A stretch of DNA of 64,000 bases from Cinclus cinclus (Eukaryota; Chordata; Aves; Passeriformes; Cinclidae), in NCBI RefSeq assembly GCF_963662255.1, contig NC_085048.1, positions 95,939,729-96,003,728 of the forward strand, read 5' to 3'. This document shows positions 51,901-60,900 of the stretch, piece by piece. The notes beneath the pieces were generated by a model. That model was given only the letters and a program-made list of their open reading frames with translations, did not search any database and was not told the origin of the DNA. The position numbers and the translations under genes are program-made. Position 1 is the first letter of the stretch. Each line of letters starts with the position of its first letter.

Positions 51901-54900
51901 CAAGAATCTCATTCATTCATTCATTCATTCATTCATTCATTCATTCATTCATTCACTCCCTGCTCCAAAGAGAATACTGCTTTCCAAATGTTTGAACCTT
52001 GATGTACTTTGATGAAACTGTGGTAAAAGGGAAGATCTTTTTCCATGTGTGTACATCTGGCCAAGGGATCTTTATTAAAGACATGAAAACAGTGATAATC
52101 ACACGATAGCTGTGTGACGTCGAATGAACTCTGTCTTGTTTTCTATATATGGAGACAAAAGTGACACTTAAGCTACTGCTCACTGACAAAACAGTTTTTG
52201 TATGGAACTCAAATATCTTCTTTCTTTAAGATCAACTTTAATGTTCAGTCCTTATTAGACTTGAAAATTCTCTATACATACATCCAGAGTATTTCTCCTC
52301 TCGACCACTGCCATTACTTTTGTACTAATTTGCTGGCAATTTAAATAAGCACTGAAATAGTGCCAGCAGCAGTACACTTTTCTAGAGTGTTTCTTTTCAC
52401 TGTTTTCAGAAAGCTATTAACAAAAATTTATAGCTTTTGGTTGTTGAAACAGAGCAAGTCCCATCTCCACCTACCAGGTTAACCAAAAGTTGAAGGAAAC
52501 TCCTCAGGAGCATGCTTATGAAACGAGCTCCAAAAAGTAAAATAACTCAGAAAGACCCGTAGCAAAAATTGATTTTTGAAGCTAAAATTGTGGCACACAG
52601 TCATAGCTGGCCCTACTAACAAGTTATGAATATACTGTATTACTTTAAAATGCTTGGGAAACATTTGTTTAGGTTCAATGTGGTATTAATTTTAATCTAG
52701 TGCTGCCAAACGTACTATTTAAGCCTTTAATTGTGCAGGCTTTTTTAGGCAGTATTCTGGCAGGTGATCCCACATTTGGAGGGAGCACCCAGTCATTCTA
52801 GTTTCTATTTCCAGTCTTCATTCAAGTCTCCATTGAATATTCAAAAGTAAAAAAAAAAAAATTTCAGAGCAGAGACACCATTGCAATCACTGTGGAACCC
52901 ATAAGCTTTGGCTTCTTCCCAAGTTAACAAGCACACAGACGTTTGAGAGATCTCCTTCTGCAATGAACAGATGCAGATAAAGCAAAACACTTTTTCAAAA
53001 TGAAAATGTGCATGATGAAAATTGGCTTTTCTTTACTTACCTGCCATTTTGTTTTTGAAATATATTAATCTGACCGTCTCCAGGCCTAAAAGGTTTAGTG
53101 ATCCTTCTGTATTCAAGGGTCGTACCTGAAACAAGGAATAACAGTCCTCGTAATACTCTCAAGAGTAACAATTCCAAGTCATTAAAGCCATAAAGAAGAT
53201 TTCAAAAGAATTTTAAACTCTTTTATTTGAGAATGAGCACAGAGAGAGTTGCTTAAAATTCCACTTTAAGATACAGGCTTAACACCATTCCTCCCAGCAT
53301 TTAAATGAATAATTGTGTTAGAAAGTCTACCTCATATATCGAGTAAATTTTTTTCTATTAGATGTACAAAGCAATAAAGCTGAGCTTTTATTCTGTGTTA
53401 GTACCATGTCACAATAATGCTCTGCAGCTTGATAAGAGCACACACAGACTGCTAAAACCTACTGGTATTTGTGACTTCCAACATAAAAATGAAAGAAGCA
53501 TTCCACACTCTGTAAACTGTGTTAGAAACAGATAATAATAAGCGGCCATAATAATAAATAGCCATAATAAATGGCCATTTTTGAGACTCCTAAGTGTAGT
53601 AATTTTGTTTGCTGAAAGTAGCTTCATCCATTAAAAGGGAAGTCTTGAGCCAAATACTAATCAAAGCACTAAATCACATTCTACTGTGTAGGGAAAAAAA
53701 AAATGCTCCAACTGCTTAATAACTCAAAGGAAGAACTTTCCCATAAAAGTCCAGATTGGTGTCTCTCCTTAAGACCGTAAATAGATGAGCACCTTGATCT
53801 TTGCATTATGTATCCTCACATCACTGCCAGAATATCCTGGTCTGCATCTGATGTGTGGGAAATTGATATGCAGAGACTGAATGACCAACACAAGACCACA
53901 GGGGCAATGTCCTGCAGCTTTGTGTCATTGGAACACCAGTAAAGGAATTGTGTTGACCCTGATACAAAGCTGAAGTCAGTCTAAATCACAGGGAAAAAAA
54001 CTGACTTTTCTCTTTTCTTTCCAAATACAGCTGAGCAAACACCTTCTAAATACCAAGCGTCAGTTTTCAGAAACATCATCCTTTTGATAAAATATCCAAA
54101 CCGGACATCATCCTGTTTTTGGTGTTTCTGCTAAAAACATCTAAACATTTCATCTAAAACAAAATGTTCTAACCCTGTCTGTCTACAATATGCTCCAGCA
54201 GCAGGAGACAGATTTTTGAAGGCCTGTTTAATTATGTTAACATACACCATCCTCTGGTAATAACATCGACATAATCAGTCCCAATGAAGCCATATATAAC
54301 TAGTACTAACTAATTTCTCTCATTATTACAACAGTATCAGTAAATCCAACACAGCCATATGCTCCAGACTGATCATTCATCTAAACAGTGCAACCACATG
54401 AGAAACACATTTTGTATCTTCTATTTCCAAGAAAAAACACATGTGTTTCTTTCCGTAGCTCCTCCTTTAATTCAATTATGTACCCAAAAGTGGTTTTAAT
54501 GATGCCTCCTACAGCAGCATTGAGTCTGGACATATTCCTTGGCCCATACTGAAATGAGAAGTTACCTTTTTGAGAGGAATAGTTTGAATCCACTCCATGG
54601 AGTTCACGTCGAAGATATCAATTGCATTTTCACTGTACACAGAGAGGTATGGTGCATTGTAACCTGGGAGGGAATGATGAGGTATTGTGTCATGTGTTTT
54701 TAGACACCGCCCAAAATAGACAATTTCTTACCATATTAGTTTAACCATATTTATTTAAGAAAACAAAACCAGTGCTCCACAATCCAACAACAAGCTTTGA
54801 AAAATGTGCTTTAACTTAAAAATGACCAAGAAATTTATTCTGAAGGGAAACAGCACCACCCAAAAACTTACAACCTTCATGACTTTTAACTTTGCTGAAA

Positions 54901-57900
54901 ACCTAACTACCTTCTGAATTGTAAGACATTAAGGTATACTCTGCCAAATACTGATGTATTTCAAAGGCTTTTTCCTCCTAAAAGCCCCATTTTTAATAAG
55001 ACCCCACATATTGCAAATTATGTGGTAGGAAAATACACTGTTCTATTTAATAGCTGTCACTTGAATGAACTGAGCTCTGAGTCTTTAGACTATGTGCTAA
55101 ATGAGCCTCACTTGGTACTAAGCACCATGACACAGCCATAAAAGTCATGTTTCCTTAACCTTAATTCTTTCTTCTCATTTTCTGGATTGTAAAGAGAAAT
55201 CTTCTGCAACTTATCTGGCACATTTCCCCAGGATGAAATTTGTTTCACTGGGATGACTTCTAAAGGAGAATTCAGTATTTCCATGTCAGCAACAAGACTG
55301 TCATAGTCTGCCAAGACTAACAACAGCATCCAAGATGTGTTTAAATGTAACAGCTTTTCCTATAAAATACACCTCCATTCAGAATTGGAGCTACATCAAA
55401 TCATTTCAGGCAATCAAAAAACTGTCACAAATAACAGTGGCAAGTATAGATGAACTATGTGTGAAAAATACACATTTTGCAATCTATCACATAACCTCCT
55501 GTTTTGATTCATTCATTATCTGAGTCAGTAATCAGTTGTGTAAAATTGCCTGAAATCCAGAAGTGGCAAACACCCTGTAGATGTTGCTCCCTCCATATTC
55601 AGAAGGGCCTTCACTCAAACAAGGTGAAATATTCCCCCCCTTTACAGTGTGACTGGACTGCTACCAGAGCAAGGTAAGAAGGCAGACTGTTCTAAAAATC
55701 AACACAGAACTGGGCTCATTCACTACTCTGAGTGCAGATTTGGCTAATCTTTATCTGCATGCAGAAAGACTTTAAAAAGAAGAAGACAGACATTCAAGCT
55801 TGGTTTCTTTTCCCTTGAAACTGTCACAGAGAAAGCCCCAGCTTTGAAATAAGGTACAATAAATGTTTAACAGACCTTGGTGGAAATGAAAATCTTGAAA
55901 AATTGCAGTATTTTTCTTTAAGTTTATGAAATGTATTTTTTATATTGCCTGCTATGCATTGTATTTTGGAATGGAAGAGAGAGACAGAAGAGAAACTTAG
56001 AAAGTGATTTTTTAAAGTGTAGAGAGGAGATGAATAAGAAGGTTGTTGAAAAAAACCCCTGAGCATGAAAGAATGAACAAATAAAGAAGAAAAGAAAGAC
56101 AAAACAGACTAATAAGTAGGAACAAATACCATTAAAGAAAAGCAAGTCAAACTACCAGATCCTGATGACTCTCAGCATGAAGAAAGTTGGAACCACAATG
56201 CTGAGATAAAGTACAATCACATTCCACAACTTTAAATAACGACAATCCAGTGGTAGCAAATACATAAAGTTCCTGTTAGCCTCTGCTGAACCTGAAGCTT
56301 TTGGCTGTTTTAGAATTAGAAATCCTGACTCATGATTCCTCTTTGTGTTCCAGCAAGTATAGGTCAGTGCCAGAGTTGTTGAAACTATCATAAATGAGGA
56401 TTAAACCCTCTGACTAGATTAAAAATGGTGACGGGGCCGAGAGCATTCATGAACCTGGCAGGTAATTACCTCTGAACTTCACCTCCTGTGGATAACAATA
56501 CAAGCAGAGATCACTTCAGTGGAGAGCACCAAAGACATAGACACACACAGAGCACAACTCACAGCAAGAAGATGGAGTTGCAGGCCACATCAACTCTTGT
56601 TGCCTGGATCTTCGGCCCTGGCAATCGACGTAAACACCGACGCTGCTAAAACACAGCAGGTATTCTTTATTTGAGATCTCGACTGCACAGATGGCATCAG
56701 TTGGCTGCTGTGAGATAAATGAGAGCGTGTGGTCGTCTGGATGGAGCAGGCTGTACGGGCTGCCCTCTCCATGAAGGGGGTATTTTAGGAAACCTGACTG
56801 GTAGCCTACACAGAGACGGTCACTGAAGATCGACATCCACTGGACGTTCCCCTGCACCTGGATCTCCTTGATCTTTTTGTGGCGAGTCTTGCTCTGATTT
56901 AGTTCGTAACAGAGCACCTGCCTTTTCATGGCTACACACAGGCAGGTGAGAGCTCCGTGGCGCACGTGTCCAGAAACTATTGACTGGCAGCCTTTGGTCT
57001 CGGCCAGCTTATAGAACTCAGTCTCCCTTCCATCCAGGGCAGCCATGGGGAAGAGCCGCACGTGACGGTTCCGTCCTGAGATCACCGCAATGAGCTGCTC
57101 GCTTGGGATAAGCTCAATCTGATGGACCTTCTTGTTGTCACCAACTCGGATAATCTCTGAAACAAACATCAAAACAACCCCCCCGCCGATTTAAGTAAGT
57201 AATGGTGAAGTGTGAATTGATCATAACATGTATTTGTAAATATGAACTAAGAAAGAAACCCAAGAAATCCCCTTTTTATTGCTTCCCTGCAATATTAAAA
57301 AGTACAGAATCAAAACTGGTATTTTAATAACACCAGATGTGGCAATTCTGGATAAACCTTCAGCTCCTCCTCATCAGAAATGGGAGGAGCAGATCTGATG
57401 CAGTAACAACAACTGTATTATTTCAGCATTAATTTCAAAAACAGTTTATAGCAAAAAAAACCTACTGAATAAAGGAAAAGCCTCAGATCTGAAACATACA
57501 ACAAACATGTCATTCATTGAATTAACTTAGGCAATCTGTTATTACATCTTGCAATACTGCACAGAAGTTTTTGTTTCCAGTACCAGGGTGGAGGTTATAC
57601 AAAGGACTAAGACACAATTCTTGCTGAGGTACACAGCAGGAAATTCAAATGAGAGAGGTTCCTGCTGAATACACAAAGGAAATGTTTCACTGTGAGAGTA
57701 ATTTGTAACAGGCAGTTCAGAGAGATCATGGAACCTGTGTTCTTGGCGATTTTCAACACCCAACTGGACAAAGCCCTGAGCAACCCGGTCTGAAATCAGG
57801 ATTGAGCCAGCTTCCAATGGGGGAAAAACCTTCAACTGCATTCCAAAAGCTGTATTGTTGTTATTGGAAAGGATACCCAAACCAGGAAGCACACAGAACA

Positions 57901-60900
57901 CCTTCTGATCTCTCATGGAGCTGTCCAGCTGATAATGTAGTAAATCACAAAAAATGAAACCAGAAGATATTGAATAAGAAAAAGGTGAGTTAGAATTAGG
58001 GAAATTATTACCAGTTCCTAGTTTCTTACCGTCTTTAGTGACATGAACAACAAACAACCCTTCTTCGTTCCCCAGAGCAATTCTTTCATGGTCTATGACA
58101 TTAAGGAAAAAAAAAATATTTTTCTATTGAAGTACTTTATGAATCTATTAAACAATACTGATAATTCTCATTAACAGAGACAATTTTTATAATATATTGA
58201 AATAACTGTATATAAAGCCAAACCTAAAATATTAATGTATTAAAAAAAAACGGCAACCTCCCAAGTCTTTCAAATTTCTGAAAAAAGAAGTTTCTTCCTA
58301 TTTCTCCTGATAGTTAAAGTAACAGCTAGAAACATAATTCTTAACGAACTGTTCAGAGAACTTAAGCCTAAACACCAGCTTTGAAGTAACCATATTATTA
58401 AATTGAAATAATTTAAATTATCAGAGGTTAACATATTTTATGCAGTAGTATTTGGAATTACTAAATTCAGTCTCTGATCTTAGATTTCTCTGTGGTCCCA
58501 CAGCAGATTTTGAAATGAGTGATTGACACCTACTCTACAGTGATAATTTTGCCCAGTTAGGGTTTACAGAGTAACAAAAGAGAAATGTCCAATTCTCAGT
58601 CAGAAGTACTCATAATTATGAATATTGGTGAATAATTATGAATATGGGTGAAATATTAGTGATTATGAATATGGGGGAATAGAAGGAATAGATCTTAAAA
58701 GATCTTAAAAAGTGCTTAAAAGATCCGACAAAAGTGCTGGGTACTAACTTGCACTTTTCTCTTAGGCCCATACACATTTCCCTGTGGGATAAAACCACGA
58801 CATATTACTCTCTATTCAGTAGATAACCATCTCACACATTTTTTTTTACCTTAAAAATCATGCTTTTAGCATACCCATTTTTCTTAAGAGCTTTCTTCTT
58901 AATAATTTCATACCTATGATTGCTGCTGACTGTGTTGTTTTGATGAGGGGCAAGGTGCTGTCATAAGCTTCTTTGGGAACATAGACTGAGCGGTCTTTGA
59001 GTTTGTTCTTCTTCAAGATCCTATGCAACTCATTCAGCACGCCCACCCACTTGCTTTTTTCATTCTCACCGTCTGCTAGAATCAGGATTGAACACTTGTT
59101 ACTGGATGCAGAGAGCTGGGAGGCTGTAACCTGCAAAAAAAAATAAAAACATAGTTTTAAGTCAGAAGTGATAAATAATTTCCTCATGATCATTTTTACA
59201 AGGGAAACAGATGGCTGCAAGTGCAATTTAATTAGCTGTCTGAATTAAGGAAGCAAAAATTCCTCCTCAGTTGATAGAAAACACTCTTATCTTAATCAAG
59301 GACCCACAGCAGAAAAACAGATGTCAATATCTTCAAGAACAGAGAAAATGCTGGCTTTATTTTACATGCATTTGTATTTATTTTATAATTCATGAATGCT
59401 CTAAATAATATAGTAATTTTTTACTCACAGAAATTTTATAACAAAAGCATTTTTATACAGCATTCTGTATTTTTAAGAGGTATAGGTTTCATTAATAATT
59501 TAAAGCAAAATGAATGGTTTTTATTGAAAGAATGCTCTGTGATCCTTTTCATACATTTGATGCAGCTATTATAGATAAAATGGAAAGACCCTTTTGTAGG
59601 TTTTATCTCCCCTCAACACACTGGGTGATAAACAGTCTAAAAACTGTAGAACAAAGAATGAAATACAAAAGCATAGTAAAGAAATGACAGCAAAATTGAT
59701 AAGACATCAAGGAGATTTAACTGATGTTAAAGCTTTAATAGAATATCTAATAAAAATAAGAATATTAAAATAAGCCAATGATGGCAAAAACCTGATACCA
59801 AATACTAGACATAAATTTTGACAAGCCTTTTGCACAAAATTTCTATACTGATTATCTGATGAATGGAAGTTTTCAGAAATCCAATGCATATGTAAAAAAA
59901 AAGTATATAAAATTTCAGCAATAACCCAGTCAGTTAAATTGAGAAGCAGAGGGCAACTTGAGGAAATGAAAATGTACAAAGTCATGATGAACAGGAGAAT
60001 TTCAAATAACTAAGAGGAAATAGAGGAAAATACATCTTATTGTGAAGATTAAAAAATACAACCCTCATGGAGATGAATGCTTGTCTAGAGTACCAGTGAT
60101 ATTTTTATCACAGGAATGATATATGTAGAGATCCCTACACATTGCTGCTGCTGCTGCCATGGATACCACATGGGCAGAACTTGCCCAGGAAATAAAATAC
60201 TGGCAAGCTGTCAGTGAATGCACACCACACATCTCCCTGTGAAACCCTGCATGTCTGGGTTAGTAGGGTCAGGATGCAATACTTACCCTAAAGATACAGG
60301 GGATATCTTTCCGATTTGCATGGATGACATCTGAGGCCAAGACAGAACTCACTGAGAATTCTTCATCCCTTATAGAGACCATAAACATAATTGGGAAAGA
60401 GTTAATGAGCAAAAATCTGTGTGTTTGGATTTTACTTTTCCAATAGCCTTGTTTAGTGAAGGACATAAGTCAGCACTGAGATCTGATTTTTAAAATTATC
60501 CTTTCATCTGTATATGCAGATGAATTTAAAAATGCAATGTTGCATAATTAATTTCTGGTAAACACTGATGGATATAAACCTATTCAGATATGCTGTAAAT
60601 GTTTATAAAGTTTTTTCTTTAAAACATTGAAAGAAAAAAATTCAACTTATAAAATAAGTGGAATGAAGAACACCTCTCCAACTCTCATAAAAATATAAAC
60701 TCACCTAGAAGCTATAACCTACAGCAGTTTGGGGCTTCCCGGATGAACTAACTTAGATCAGAGATGAGTTTTACTTAGTTGCTATGTTAAATATTCCCAG
60801 CCTTCAGTGAGGCTCGTAGTATTTTGATAATAATGAAGACAGTGGGAACAAACTATTTAGCCCTTCTCAAGCAAAAACTGCAATACATTTACCGTATAAG

